This document shows positions 37,846 through 47,579 of a DNA stretch of 64,000 nucleotides, one piece after another. Position numbers and translations under genes: made by a program. The DNA is from Yimella lutea (GTDB taxonomy: Bacteria > Actinomycetota > Actinomycetes > Actinomycetales > Dermatophilaceae), in contig NZ_VFMO01000001.1 in assembly GCF_006715095.1 (NCBI RefSeq), positions 3,224,001 through 3,288,000 of the forward strand, given 5' to 3'. The notes under the pieces are model-generated. The model ran no database searches, was not told the origin of the DNA, and saw only the letters and a list, made by a program, of their open reading frames with translations. Position 1 is the first letter of the stretch, and each line of letters begins with the position of its first letter.

Positions 37846-38985
37846 TCAGGCCAGACGTTGGAGGTGCGCCTGCGCCACCGAGCGCATCGGTGACCCGATC
37901 GGTAGCAAGCCGGCGAGGGCGGCCCACGCCTCGTGGTCGTCAGCTCCCCAAGGGTGCCGCGTCCACGACATCAGCAGGTCGCTGCGTCCGCTCGACCGCA
38001 CCGCGGCTGCGAGCGCCGCATGCACCCGCTCGCGCAGTTCGACGACGCCCGGTGCGTCCGAGCGCGGCAGCAACGGGCCGCGGTATCGCTGCACCGCTCC
38101 GGCGACGTCGCCCTGCTCCAACAGGTCGAGCACGACCGACCAGTCGCTGTGCACCGGCATGAGCAGTCGATAGGGCCGGGAGGCGAACAGGTCGTCGCCG
38201 AGCATCGTCCGCAGCCGTTGCAGTTCGGCCCGCACGGTCGATCGACCCGACTCGAACTCGTAGAGGCCGCAGGCGATCTCATCGCCCGACATGCCGTCGG
38301 GGCGGCCGGCCAGCAGGGTGACGATCTCGCTGTGGCGTGGGCTCAAAGCGACCGTGCGCTCGCCGACCGACACCACGGCCGAGTCGACCCCGAGCCCGCT
38401 GAGACGCACCCCGGTGGTGGCCGGCGAACCGATGCGGTGCAACTCCATCTCGGCCAATCGGGCCGCGGCACGCAGCATCGCCATCGTCTGCGGGACGACG
38501 ATGTGGTCTGCGCCGGTGACGTCGACGGCACCGATGACCCCGCCGCTGCGCGGGTCGCGGATCGGCACTGCAACGCACGACCACCGGTGCACCGACTCCA
38601 GGAAATGTTCCTGCTGGCGGACGACGACCGGCTCACCGAGCGCGATCGCGGTGCCGGGCGCGTTCGTGCCGACCACCCGCTCGTCCCAGGAGGCACCCTC
38701 TGCGAAACCGATCCGCTGCGCCTTGTCGAGCGCGTTGTTGCTCCCACGAACGAACAGCAACTGACCGTTCTCGTCGGCCACGGCCAACAGCGCATCGCAG
38801 TCGACGATCGCCTGTTCGAGCACGTCGTGCAGCACCGGCATCGCGCGCCACAGCGGATGCGCGCGGCGATAGTCCTCGAGCGAGCCGCCACTGAGCACCA
38901 GCGGTGCCTGCTCCTCGTTCGCGCGAACGCCGGCGTCGAGCGAACGGCGCCATGAGTCGGCGACCACCGGGCGGACGAAGGACAT
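37846..38985 (-). CDS. GAF-domain transcriptional regulator
   Basis: 379 residues. The N-terminus VRPVVADSWRRSLDAGV and the following GAF region (about 60-185) resemble AcoR-type activators, but the sigma-54 AAA+ domain is absent. Instead residues ~210-285 read as a winged helix (VALSPRHSEIVTLLAGRPDG, GRSTVRAELQRLRTML). Such proteins lie upstream of ExaC/DUF779 genes in Actinobacteria. Probably senses an alcohol or aldehyde; effector unknown. Confidence 0.82.
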   Translation of the reverse strand: MSFVRPVVADSWRRSLDAGVRANEEQAPLVLSGGSLEDYRRAHPLWRAMPVLHDVLEQAIVDCDALLAVADENGQLLFVRGSNNALDKAQRIGFAEGASWDERVVGTNAPGTAIALGEPVVVRQQEHFLESVHRWSCVAVPIRDPRSGGVIGAVDVTGADHIVVPQTMAMLRAAARLAEMELHRIGSPATTGVRLSGLGVDSAVVSVGERTVALSPRHSEIVTLLAGRPDGMSGDEIACGLYEFESGRSTVRAELQRLRTMLGDDLFASRPYRLLMPVHSDWSVVLDLLEQGDVAGAVQRYRGPLLPRSDAPGVVELRERVHAALAAAVRSSGRSDLLMSWTRHPWGADDHEAWAALAGLLPIGSPMRSVAQAHLQRLA

Positions 38986-39076
38986 ACCCCAGTAGACAAC
39001 GCAACGGGTCCAAACGAAAGCGGTTCCGACGATTCAGACCGACTCACATCCGAGGCTGCTCCAGGGTCCACACGTC

Positions 39077-39241
39077 ATGAAGCACTGTGTAATGGAGTCC
39101 GTCATCGGGTAGCTGACGATCGTCGCGGACGATGACTCGATCGTCAGCATCTACTACCCCGGCCACTGGGGCCTGGATCGCAAGCGTTTCCTGCTTGATC
39201 TGGAAGAACCCCGTGAGGTGAAGGAAGAGCGTCTGTTCTAG
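39077..39241 (+). pseudogene. ogt: ogt remnant with deleted core, right border of the island
   Basis: One frame reads an Ogt N-terminus (MESVIG, stop, LTIVADDDSIVSIYYPGHW) joined directly to an Ogt C-terminus (GLDRKRFLLDLEEPREVKEE, then RLF and a stop). The whole catalytic middle with PCHRV is gone and a TAG interrupts codon 12. The C-terminal piece is similar to the left remnant's LDRKRFLLDLE and ERLF ends. The rest of the 38986-39237 gap holds no gene. Confidence 0.8.
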
Positions 39242-40383
39242 CGCTCGTTCATCTGCTCGATCGCGCGCTCGTACTCCGCCTCGACCATCTGCACGACGCT
39301 CGGCCACGACTCCTTCGGTAGCACCGACGTGTTGTGCGCGATCATCTTCTCCCGCATCGAGACGTCGGTGAGGAGCCGGACGAGCGCGTCCGACATACCG
39401 GCGTCGTCGCCCGCGAGTAGGCCATTGACGCGATGCTCCACGAACTCCGACACCCCGCTCTTGCGCGGCGCCACGATCGGGAGCCCGGTGGTCCGTGCCT
39501 CGAGCGCCGCGATACCGAAGGCCTCGAGCTCCGCCGGCGCGATGTAGATGTCGGAGAGGCGATACCGCTCCTGCACCTGCATCCGCGTCATTCGTCCGGG
39601 CGCGCTGAACCAGTTCTGCGCACGCAGGCGCCTCACTTTGCTCTCGACCTTTCCGCGCAGCGGTCCGTCCCCCAGTACCTCGAGCCGAACGTCGACGTCC
39701 GGCACCTGACGGCGTGCCTCGTGCACGATGTCGAGCAGTTCGAGGGGGCGCTTGCGACCCATCAGACGCATCGCCGACACGATGCGTACCGGCTCGTCCG
39801 GACTCTTGGGCCTACGCGGCAACGGTGCCCACTGCTGGGTGTCGATGCCGTTGGGCAGGATCGCGACCTTGTGCTGCAGCCCGGCCAGCGACATCACCGG
39901 CGCCGCCGCGACACCGGAGACCGCAGACAGCGCGGCACCCGATTTGGCCCACCGCGCGACATAACCCGCCAGGCGGATCGGCGCCTCCATCCGGGCGTGC
40001 AGCGAGTGCCAGGTGACGGCGGTCGGCAGATCCAGGTCGAGCGCGACCCGGGCGCAGTCCATCGAGAACGGCGCAACGACCCCCATATGGACGTGGGCCA
40101 CATCGAACTGTCCCGCACGCAGCAGACGACGCAACGTCGGCGGGGCGAGCGGGTTGATCGGCAGGCCGTGCGGCATCGGAATCGCCAAGCGGTGCACAGG
40201 GATACCGTCGATGATCTCGAGTTCGTTGCGTCGCTGGCCCGGCTCGCGGGTGGCGGTGAAGGCGACAACCTCGTGCCCGGCGCGGGTGAGGTGACGGGCC
40301 AGATCGTGTACTTGGACCTCGATACCGCCCAGCCTGGGCAGGTAGCAGTCCGACAACAGGGCCACCTTCACGGGCGTAAGCAT
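39238..40383 (-). CDS. Glycosyltransferase family 4
   Basis: 381 residues. N-terminal GT-B start KVALLSDCYLPRLGGIEVQV, central ILPNGID, and the donor-site APAELEAFGIAALEARTTGL (EX7E) with PIVAP. Acts on an unknown acceptor in the cytoplasm, probably lipid or sugar linked. A GTG at 40371 is an alternative start. Its 5' end is only 22 bases from the divergent PIG-L gene. Confidence 0.87.
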   Translation of the reverse strand: MLTPVKVALLSDCYLPRLGGIEVQVHDLARHLTRAGHEVVAFTATREPGQRRNELEIIDGIPVHRLAIPMPHGLPINPLAPPTLRRLLRAGQFDVAHVHMGVVAPFSMDCARVALDLDLPTAVTWHSLHARMEAPIRLAGYVARWAKSGAALSAVSGVAAAPVMSLAGLQHKVAILPNGIDTQQWAPLPRRPKSPDEPVRIVSAMRLMGRKRPLELLDIVHEARRQVPDVDVRLEVLGDGPLRGKVESKVRRLRAQNWFSAPGRMTRMQVQERYRLSDIYIAPAELEAFGIAALEARTTGLPIVAPRKSGVSEFVEHRVNGLLAGDDAGMSDALVRLLTDVSMREKMIAHNTSVLPKESWPSVVQMVEAEYERAIEQMNER

Positions 40384-40405
40384 GTCATGCGCGAGAATGT
40401 CCGCG

Positions 40406-41203
40406 ATGTCGCACACACTGGTGACGTTCCACGCACACCCTGACGATGAAGCCCTGCTCACAAGCGGCACGATGGCCAAGGCCGCCGCCGCAGGGCACCG
40501 GGTGGTGCTCGTGACAGCGACCGACGGGGGGCTCGGTTTGGCGGCAGGTGAATATCGGGACGACGGCGGGCTCGGCGCGCGCCGGCTCGCCGAACTCCGG
40601 CGCAGCGCGGACGCACTCGGGGTGGCCCGTGTCGTCCACCTCGGTTACGCCGATTCGGGGATGGAAGGCCGAGCTCCTGACAACGGGTTCGTCACCGCGT
40701 CCGCGGACGAGGCCGCCGGACGGCTGGCCGAGGTGCTCGACGAGGAGGACGCCGACGTCCTGACCAGCTACGACTCGGGCGGCGGATACGGCCACCGCGA
40801 CCACGTTCGGGTGCACGAGGTCGGTGCGCTCGCCGCCGAGATGGCGGGCACGAAACGGGTGCTGGAGGCGACCGTTCCGCGCGACCTTCTGGTCGGCGCT
40901 CTCAAAGCTGTGTCGAAGGTCTACACCTTCCCGGACGCGTTCGACATCGAGGTCTACGAGCGGGCGTTCACCGCCCGCAGGAACATCACCCATCGAATCG
41001 ACGTGCACCGTCACATCGCCGCCAAGCGCGCCGCGATGGCAGCGCACGCGTCCCAGGCAACCGCGGACGACGGCGACCGCACGCTCGCGGCGTTCCTTCG
41101 CATTCCGCGCCCGGTCTACGACCTGGTGTTCGGTCGCGAATGGTTCGTCGACCCGGCCCACGAGGGCCCGGTCGCCCGGGACGTCTTCGCGGGGCTCGCA
41201 TGA
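40406..41203 (+). CDS. PIG-L family deacetylase
   Basis: 265 residues. Zinc/catalytic motif HAHPDDEALLTSG at residue 9, and SGGGYGHRDHVRVHEVG with the third ligand. The family includes MshB and mycothiol S-conjugate amidase; this member's substrate is not clear from motifs. ATG at 40397 is an in-frame alternative. Overlaps the next gene (ATGA). Neighbouring glycosyltransferase suggests a glycoconjugate pathway. Confidence 0.88.
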   Translation: MSHTLVTFHAHPDDEALLTSGTMAKAAAAGHRVVLVTATDGGLGLAAGEYRDDGGLGARRLAELRRSADALGVARVVHLGYADSGMEGRAPDNGFVTASADEAAGRLAEVLDEEDADVLTSYDSGGGYGHRDHVRVHEVGALAAEMAGTKRVLEATVPRDLLVGALKAVSKVYTFPDAFDIEVYERAFTARRNITHRIDVHRHIAAKRAAMAAHASQATADDGDRTLAAFLRIPRPVYDLVFGREWFVDPAHEGPVARDVFAGLA

Positions 41204-42285
41204 CCGAACCCGACATGGAACTCGCGCAGGACACCATCGATGTCCAGCCCGAGATGCCCAAGTTCACCTGGAAGAGCGCGGTCAACGCGCTGCTCGGGAT
41301 GGGGCTGGCAGCCGCCCTCATCATCTGGGGGCTGCCCTGGCTGGCCAAGACCACCTGGACGGAGATCGGAGTTCGGCTGCAGACGGTCGGTCTGCTCCCC
41401 TCGCTCGGATTCGCCGCGCTCATGCTGGCCGGCCTGTGGATCTACACCTTCACGCTCACCGCGTCCTGGCCGGGAATCACTCATACGCGGGCCGCGATCG
41501 TCAACGTCACCGGCTCTGCCGTCGCCAACACGATGCCCGGCGGCGGTGCGACGGCGCTCGCCGCCAGTTGGGTGATCCTACGGTCGTGGGGATTCAAACG
41601 ACGGGCCATCTCCACCGGTCTCATCGTCAGCGGCGTGTGGAACGTCCTGGCGCGGATCGCCTTGCCGCTCATCGGGATCGTGCTGGTTTCCCGCAACAAG
41701 CACGACCTCCCACCGGCGGTGAGCAACGGCGCCTGGTGGGGCGGGGTCGCCGGCCTGCTGCTCCTGGTCGGCTTCATCGTCGCGCTCACCAGCCCGGTCC
41801 GTACCCGAAAGCTCGGCTCCTGGCTGGACCGCCGAGTCAGCCCGCTCATCGCTCGGGTGCGCAAAGGTCGCCAACCGCGCCTCGAGCACCTGCTCGTCGA
41901 CCAACAGTCGCGGATGTCCGCCCTCACCCGGCGTGGTTGGTTCCCGATGACGCTCGGGGTGGTCGGACAACTGCTGATCTGGTTCGTGCTCTTCTGGCAG
42001 ATCATGCGGGCGGTCGGTGTGGACCTGCCGGTGACCGACCTGTTTGCCGCGTACGCCATCGGTAGCCTGCTGCGCGCCGTCGGCATCACCCCGGGGGGTC
42101 TGGGCGTGGCCGAGGCCGGCATCATCCTGGTGCTGGGTAGTTGGGGCGCCGACCACACCTCCGCCGCGGCCGGCGCGCTGCTCTACGCGATCTTCACCAA
42201 CGTGGCCGAGATCCCGCTCGGCGCACTGGGTTGGCTCGCCTGGTGGATGGGACCCAAGGCCGCGCATGCGGCCGAGGACGACTGA
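41200..42285 (+). CDS. Lysylphosphatidylglycerol synthase-type (UPF0104) membrane protein
   Basis: 361 residues, about eight membrane segments. Conserved LPG_synthase_TM signatures NTMPGGGATALAASWVILRS and the late RAVGITPGGLGVAEAGIIL are present. Only the membrane (flippase-like) part exists; there is no C-terminal aminoacyltransferase domain, so it is not a full MprF. Translationally coupled to the PIG-L gene. Confidence 0.85.
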   Translation: MTEPDMELAQDTIDVQPEMPKFTWKSAVNALLGMGLAAALIIWGLPWLAKTTWTEIGVRLQTVGLLPSLGFAALMLAGLWIYTFTLTASWPGITHTRAAIVNVTGSAVANTMPGGGATALAASWVILRSWGFKRRAISTGLIVSGVWNVLARIALPLIGIVLVSRNKHDLPPAVSNGAWWGGVAGLLLLVGFIVALTSPVRTRKLGSWLDRRVSPLIARVRKGRQPRLEHLLVDQQSRMSALTRRGWFPMTLGVVGQLLIWFVLFWQIMRAVGVDLPVTDLFAAYAIGSLLRAVGITPGGLGVAEAGIILVLGSWGADHTSAAAGALLYAIFTNVAEIPLGALGWLAWWMGPKAAHAAEDD

Positions 42286-42288
42286 GGC

Positions 42289-43146
42289 TCAGGCGAGTTC
42301 GCGGTCAGCCAGCCACGCGACCAGCGTGACGGAGCCGGCGCAGACGATCACCATGCCGAGGAGGACGGCCAGCGCTGCAACCTGTTCGATCCCCTGGCCG
42401 CCGAGCACAAAACCGAGTGCGAAGAAGGCCAGGCACGACACGAGGACCGCCACGCCGAGCATCTTCAGGTAGTCCCCCGTCGGGCGCGAATGTGCGGGTC
42501 GGGCCCCGCGTTGGACGAGCGTTGCGACCAGGACGGCGAGGGCGGCCCAACCGAGGCAGACTGCCGCCGCCGCGGCGATGTCGGACGGACGGTGCCAGCG
42601 TCCGGCGATCGTGCCGACTCCGATCGTGCTGGCCACGATCGCGCCGACGACTGTCACGACAGGGCGCCAACCGCGCGATGACACAAGGACGGCGCCGATG
42701 GCCCACAACATCGCCGCCGTCGTGTGACCGCTCGGCAATGAGTTCGGCAGGCTGCCGACGCGTTCGAACACTCCGTGCTTGAGCACCTGCGTAGTCGCCG
42801 TGGCACCCAGAACTGACAGCACGGTAGCTGCAGCGACTGCGTGACGATCACGTCGGATCGCGACGAAGGTCGTCACCGCCAGGATCGCGATGACGGTGAC
42901 CGGTGACACGGTGCCACTCCACGCGTTGATCCGGTCGAACGCCTCGGGTGGGCCCCCCAGGAAACTCATCAACCGGTTGTCCAGACGGGCACCGGCGAGA
43001 TTGTGCAGGAACACCTTCACCAGGACGGCACCGGTCAGCGCTGATCCGAGCATCGCTGCGAGCAGCACGAACACTGCCGAAGCAGGTGGCTGCGTCGAGC
43101 GGGACGAGGTCCGGCGAAGGTTCTGGGTGCGGTCGATCGTGGACAT
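42289..43146 (-). CDS. PAP2-family membrane phosphatase
   Basis: 285 residues, six or more membrane segments. PAP2 motif 2 is NSLPSGHTTAA and motif 3 AGRWHRPSD; motif 1 (KHGVFERV) is weak. Likely dephosphorylates a lipid phosphate (phosphatidic acid or prenyl diphosphate) on the outer face. C-terminal extra membrane segments after motif 3. Convergent with the UPF0104 gene with a 3-base gap. Confidence 0.85.
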   Translation of the reverse strand: MSTIDRTQNLRRTSSRSTQPPASAVFVLLAAMLGSALTGAVLVKVFLHNLAGARLDNRLMSFLGGPPEAFDRINAWSGTVSPVTVIAILAVTTFVAIRRDRHAVAAATVLSVLGATATTQVLKHGVFERVGSLPNSLPSGHTTAAMLWAIGAVLVSSRGWRPVVTVVGAIVASTIGVGTIAGRWHRPSDIAAAAAVCLGWAALAVLVATLVQRGARPAHSRPTGDYLKMLGVAVLVSCLAFFALGFVLGGQGIEQVAALAVLLGMVIVCAGSVTLVAWLADRELA

Positions 43147-43295
43147 CACCGTGCTCAACGCACGATGCCGACAAATTGCTCCGCCAGATCGCTCACACCT
43201 GGCCGGACGAGAACCCCCCTGCTCGCCTGGCCCAGGCGTAGCGTTCTCTGGCACCACCCCTCACACCCGTCACATCAGTAGGAAGCGAGACGGCC

Positions 43296-44741
43296 ATGAG
43301 CGAACACGGCCCGGTTTCGGACGAGGAATCGATCTACGACGACTCCGACACCGCAAGTGGCAAGAGCGCCGTCCGGATCGCGTCCGTCGCGGCGCTCGGC
43401 GGATTCCTGTTCGGCTACGACAGCGCGGTCATCAACGGTGCAGTCTCCGCGATCGAGAAGAAGTTCGAGGTCGGTTCCGCCTCCCTCGGATTCGCGGTCG
43501 CGTCCGCCCTGCTCGGTGCCGCGGCGGGTGCTGTGTACGCAGGACGCCTGGCGGACAAGGTCGGGCGCCTGTCGGTCATGAAGCTCGCCGCCATTCTGTT
43601 CTTCATCAGCGCGATCGGCACCGGTTTCGCCCAGAGTCTGTGGATGGTCGTGTTGTTCCGCATCGTCGGCGGTCTCGGCGTCGGTGCGGCCTCGGTGATT
43701 GCGCCTGCCTACATCGCCGAGATCGCTCCCGCAGCTATCCGTGGGCGACTCGGGTCCCTGCAGCAACTCGCGATCGTCACCGGCATCTTCACCTCGCTGC
43801 TGGTCGACTACCTACTCGCCGCTGCTGCAGGATCGTCACACGACGAGCTCTGGCTCGGGCTGGAGGCCTGGCGTTGGATGTTCCTCGCGATGGCCGTCCC
43901 CGCGGTGATCTACGGACTGTTGTCGACCACCATCCCTGAGTCGCCGCGTTACCTGATCGCCACCCACAAGATCCCCGAAGCTCGCAAGGTGCTCTCCACC
44001 TTGCTCGGTCAGCGCAACCTCGAGGTGAAGATCGACCGGATCCAGCGGTCGCTGCACCGCGAGGACAAGCCGTCGATGGCCGACCTCAAGGGACCCGCGC
44101 TCGGACTCATGCCGATCGTCTGGATCGGCATCGGATTGTCGGTCTTCCAGCAGTTCGTCGGCATCAACGTGATCTTCTACTACTCCAACGTGCTTTGGGA
44201 GGCCGTCGGATTCAGCGAGCAGGACTCGTTCAAGATCACCGTCATCACCTCGGTCGTCAACATCGTCACCACGCTCATCGCAATCGCCACCGTCGACAAG
44301 GTCGGGCGTAAACCGTTGCTGCTCATCGGTTCTGCCGGAATGGCCGTCTCACTGTCGGTGATGGCGTTCGTGTTCCAGACCGCGAAGGTCGTCACCGTCG
44401 ACGGCGAGGCCACCCCACAGTTGAGCGACGCGCAGGGCATCACCGCCCTCGTCGCGGCCAACGTGTTCGTGGTCGCGTTCGGCATGTCCTGGGGACCCAT
44501 CGTCTGGGTGCTTCTCGGCGAGACCTTCCCCAACCGGATGCGCGCCGCTGCGCTCGCCCTGGCCGCCGGCGCCCAGTGGGTCGCCAACTGGGTCGTCACC
44601 GTCAGCTTCCCGTCGCTGCGTGACGTGTCGCTCGGCATCACGTACGGCATCTACGCAGTGTTCGCGGTGCTGTCGTTCATCTTCGTCAAGAAGTGGGTGC
44701 GCGAGACCAAGGGCATGGAACTGGAGGACATGGCCGACTGA
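43296..44741 (+). CDS. Sugar porter (MFS)
   Basis: 481 residues, 12 membrane segments. Sugar-porter signatures: GGFLFGYDSAVINGA, GRLADKVGR, IPESPRYLI, QQFVGINVIFYYSN, DKVGRKPLLLIG, and a late PNRMRA / RETKGMELE tail. Proton-coupled uptake of a hexose, pentose or polyol is typical; the sugar is unknown. AGGAAG ribosome site. Monocistronic. Confidence 0.93.
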   Translation: MSEHGPVSDEESIYDDSDTASGKSAVRIASVAALGGFLFGYDSAVINGAVSAIEKKFEVGSASLGFAVASALLGAAAGAVYAGRLADKVGRLSVMKLAAILFFISAIGTGFAQSLWMVVLFRIVGGLGVGAASVIAPAYIAEIAPAAIRGRLGSLQQLAIVTGIFTSLLVDYLLAAAAGSSHDELWLGLEAWRWMFLAMAVPAVIYGLLSTTIPESPRYLIATHKIPEARKVLSTLLGQRNLEVKIDRIQRSLHREDKPSMADLKGPALGLMPIVWIGIGLSVFQQFVGINVIFYYSNVLWEAVGFSEQDSFKITVITSVVNIVTTLIAIATVDKVGRKPLLLIGSAGMAVSLSVMAFVFQTAKVVTVDGEATPQLSDAQGITALVAANVFVVAFGMSWGPIVWVLLGETFPNRMRAAALALAAGAQWVANWVVTVSFPSLRDVSLGITYGIYAVFAVLSFIFVKKWVRETKGMELEDMAD

Positions 44742-44756
44742 TCTCGATCGGCCCCG

Positions 44757-44808
44757 ATAACGACCGGATCCCTTGACTACAGCCGTGGTCAAGGGATCCG
44801 GTCGTTAT
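44757..44808. terminator. Bidirectional terminator (sugar porter / guaA)
   Basis: 21-bp perfect inverted repeat (arms 44757-44777 and 44788-44808; ATAACGACCGGATCCCTTGA start of arm) with 10-nt loop between convergent genes. Confidence 0.82.
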
Positions 44809-44827
44809 TGCGGCCGTTGTCAGAGAG

Positions 44828-46405
44828 TCACTCCCATTCAATGGTTCCCGGCGGCTTGCTCGTGACGTCCAGGACGACGCGGTTGACCTCGGACACCTCG
44901 TTGGTGATGCGGTTCGAGATCTTGGCGAGCACGTCGTAGGGCACCCGCGTCCAGTCGGCGGTCATCGCGTCCTCGGACGACACCGGGCGCAGCACGATCG
45001 GGTGACCGTAGGTTCGTCCGTCGCCCTGCACACCCACCGAGCGGACGTCGGCGAGTAACACCACCGGGCACTGCCAGATGTCGCGGTCGAGCCCGGCGGC
45101 GGTGAGTTCCTCGCGGGCGATCTTGTCGGCAGCGCGCAGGATGTCCAGTCGCTCGGCCGTGACCTCACCGACGATTCGGATACCGAGGCCGGGGCCCGGG
45201 AACGGCTGGCGCCAGACGATGTCCTCGGGCACGCCGAGTTCGAGGCCGACCTTGCGCACCTCGTCCTTGAACAGCGAGCGCAATGGTTCGACCAGCTTGA
45301 ACTGGATGTCGTCGGGCAAGCCGCCGACGTTGTGGTGCGACTTGATGTTCGCAGCGCCCGTGCCCCCACCGGATTCGACGACGTCCGGGTAGAGCGTGCC
45401 CTGCACCAGCCACTTGACCGGGTGTTCCTCGTCGCCACGGTCCGCCACGATGTCGCGGGCGGCCTGCTCGAACACGCGGATGAACTCGCGTCCGATGATT
45501 TTGCGCTTCTCCTCCGGGTCGCTGACTCCGGCGAGCGCCTCGAGGTAGCGGTCCTTCGCATCGATCACGACCAGGTCGACCCCTGTCGCGGCGACGAAGT
45601 CCTTCTCCACCTGCTCGGCCTCGCCATCACGCAGCAGACCGTGGTCGACGAACACGCAGGTCAACTGATCGCCGACGGCCTTCTGGACGAGGGCTGCCGC
45701 CACGGACGAGTCGACGCCGCCGGAGAGAGCGCAGATCGCGCGGTCTTCACCGATTTTCTCCTTCACCTCGGCGGCGAGTTCCTCGACCATCGCGTCCGGG
45801 GTCCAGTCGGCTTCGAGACCGGCGCCACGCCACAGGAAGTTCTCCATCACGCGCTGACCGAAGGTGGTGTGCATGACTTCCGGGTGCCATTGCACGCCGT
45901 AGAGCTTGCGGTCGTCGTCCTCGAACGCAGCGACCTCGGCACCCGGCGTGGTCGCGGTGACGCGGACACCGTCCGGCGCCTTGGACGCCGAGTCGCCGTG
46001 GCTCATCCACACCGACTGCTCGCTGGGCTGACCGTTGAACAAGGTGGAGGACGTGTCGGTGATCGAGGCCTCGGTGGCGCCGTACTCACGCAGTCCGGTG
46101 TGTTCGACCGTGCCACCCATCGCGTTGACCATCGCCTGGAAGCCGTAACAGATACCGAGCACCGGCACGCCGCCGTCCAACAGGGCGGGTTCGAGCGAGG
46201 GCGCACCTTCGGCGTAGACCGACGACGGGCCGCCGGAGAGCACGATCGCGGCCGGCTCCTTGGCGAGCATCTCGGCCGCGCTCATCGTGTGCGGGACGAC
46301 CTCGCTGTAGAGGTTGGCCTCGCGCACCCGGCGTGCGATGAGCTGGGCGTATTGGGCGCCGAAGTCGACGACGAGGACGGGGTGTTCCTGAAGCGGAGCG
46401 GTCAC
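44828..46405 (-). CDS. guaA: GMP synthase (glutamine-hydrolysing)
   Basis: XMP to GMP. 525 residues from a GTG. Class I amidotransferase domain with catalytic Cys in [11 protein letters not shown] and His/Glu in VQWHPEV; ATP pyrophosphatase [10 protein letters not shown]; dimerisation domain end KPPGTIEWE. Located with guaB and guaB3 within 9 kb. Confidence 0.97.
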   Translation of the reverse strand: MTAPLQEHPVLVVDFGAQYAQLIARRVREANLYSEVVPHTMSAAEMLAKEPAAIVLSGGPSSVYAEGAPSLEPALLDGGVPVLGICYGFQAMVNAMGGTVEHTGLREYGATEASITDTSSTLFNGQPSEQSVWMSHGDSASKAPDGVRVTATTPGAEVAAFEDDDRKLYGVQWHPEVMHTTFGQRVMENFLWRGAGLEADWTPDAMVEELAAEVKEKIGEDRAICALSGGVDSSVAAALVQKAVGDQLTCVFVDHGLLRDGEAEQVEKDFVAATGVDLVVIDAKDRYLEALAGVSDPEEKRKIIGREFIRVFEQAARDIVADRGDEEHPVKWLVQGTLYPDVVESGGGTGAANIKSHHNVGGLPDDIQFKLVEPLRSLFKDEVRKVGLELGVPEDIVWRQPFPGPGLGIRIVGEVTAERLDILRAADKIAREELTAAGLDRDIWQCPVVLLADVRSVGVQGDGRTYGHPIVLRPVSSEDAMTADWTRVPYDVLAKISNRITNEVSEVNRVVLDVTSKPPGTIEWE

Positions 46406-46414
46406 CGCCCGAGT

Positions 46415-46768
46415 CTATCGAGCGGGGTGCCCCGCCCCGGCCAGCTGCCCCTGCACCTCACGAGTGACCTTCTTCTCCAGCCAGAACGACAGCAGTGGCA
46501 CGAACGCGGTGAGGATGTATCCGACCATGCGCCCCATGTGCCAGCGCAGCTTGCTGCCGAGGTTGTAGGTGGCGGCGACGAAACCCATGAACAGCAGCCC
46601 GTGCACCGGCGACCACCACGCCAGGGCGTCGTTGTCCATCCCGTACTTGAGCACCATCTCCACCACCAACACGATCAGCGCGACTCCGGCGATCAGCGCG
46701 GTGATGCGGAAGAAGGTCAGGGCGCTGCGGACTCGCTGAGGGTCCTCGATCGGGTACTGCTCAGACAT
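46415..46768 (-). CDS. DUF3817 membrane protein
   Basis: 117 residues, three membrane segments (FRITALIAGVALIVLVVEMV, SPVHGLLFMGFVAATYNLG, MVGYILTAFVPLLSFWLEKK). DUF3817 members occur as small proteins or as tails of transporters. Starts just before the SURF1 stop (8-base overlap) and lies directly upstream of guaA. Confidence 0.85.
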   Translation of the reverse strand: MSEQYPIEDPQRVRSALTFFRITALIAGVALIVLVVEMVLKYGMDNDALAWWSPVHGLLFMGFVAATYNLGSKLRWHMGRMVGYILTAFVPLLSFWLEKKVTREVQGQLAGAGHPAR

Positions 46769-47546
46769 TGCTCTCCTCGACGGCGGTCGGTTCATTGTCG
46801 GTGGACGTCGGGCGGCGGCGACGCTCGGGTGGTCCGTACACGTCGTCGCGCAACATCCGCCAGAAGACGTAGATGGCGAAGATCGCGAAGACCCACCACT
46901 GGAAGGCGTACATCAGGTTCACGAACCGGAACCCGTGCGTCGGGTTCGGCGGGGGTGGCGGGACGCGGGTGATCGAGTCGTCCGTCGCATTCGGCTTCTC
47001 CTCGAGCGCGAACAGGAAGGCGTTGTAGAGGTCTCCGCCCCACTCGTTGAGCTTGGCCGGAAGGTCGATCGAACCCGATTGTCCCGCTGGATACGTTCCG
47101 ACAGAGGGAGATTCACCCGGCGCCATACCGCCGGTCACCGTCACATCGTTGCGCGTCGGCTTCGAGGCGGCGGCCGGGGAGGTCACGAATCCCCGCAGGA
47201 TCACCAGTCGGGCGCCCGTCGTCCGCTGAATCATGGGCGTCACGACCCAGTAGCCGGACTGCCCGTCGAGGCGGCGGTCTGCGACCAGGAACTGTTTGTC
47301 GGGTTCGTAACGGCCCTGTGCGGTGACGCGGCGGGACGACTCGATCGCAGGAAACGTCTCGTGCGGTTTCAGCAGCTCGGTGATCGGGACCACCGGCTTG
47401 GTCGGAGCCTTGGCGACCTCCTGGTTGGTGCCGCGATCCTTGGCCACGTTGAGCTGCCACAGGCCGGCGAAACCCATGCCGCCGACGACCACTGCGAGCA
47501 GGATCAGCAACGCGATCCAGCGCAGGGTGAACAGTCGACGCAGCAC
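46761..47546 (-). CDS. SURF1 family protein
   Basis: 261 residues. Two membrane segments (WIALLILLAVVVGGMGFAGL and a late YAFQWWVFAIFAIYVFW) flank an extracytoplasmic domain with GRYEPDKQFLV, GYWVVTPM, and LVILRGFV. SURF1 proteins help assemble cytochrome c oxidase, probably through heme. GTG start. Confidence 0.9.
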   Translation of the reverse strand: MLRRLFTLRWIALLILLAVVVGGMGFAGLWQLNVAKDRGTNQEVAKAPTKPVVPITELLKPHETFPAIESSRRVTAQGRYEPDKQFLVADRRLDGQSGYWVVTPMIQRTTGARLVILRGFVTSPAAASKPTRNDVTVTGGMAPGESPSVGTYPAGQSGSIDLPAKLNEWGGDLYNAFLFALEEKPNATDDSITRVPPPPPNPTHGFRFVNLMYAFQWWVFAIFAIYVFWRMLRDDVYGPPERRRRPTSTDNEPTAVEESNV

Positions 47547-47562
47547 CTGGCCAGCCTAAGCC

Positions 47563-47579
47563 GCTACACCTGTAGTCAG
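47563..47579 (-). terminator. Short hairpin at the GMC gene stop
   Basis: Minus strand: the stop TGA runs straight into CTACAGGTGTAG. A similar stop-embedded hairpin ends guaB (52232-52248). Weak, 4-bp stem. Confidence 0.25.

Noticed and set aside
45332..46972. 546-codon plus-strand frame opposite guaA
   Set aside because: Antisense shadow; guaA is unambiguous.
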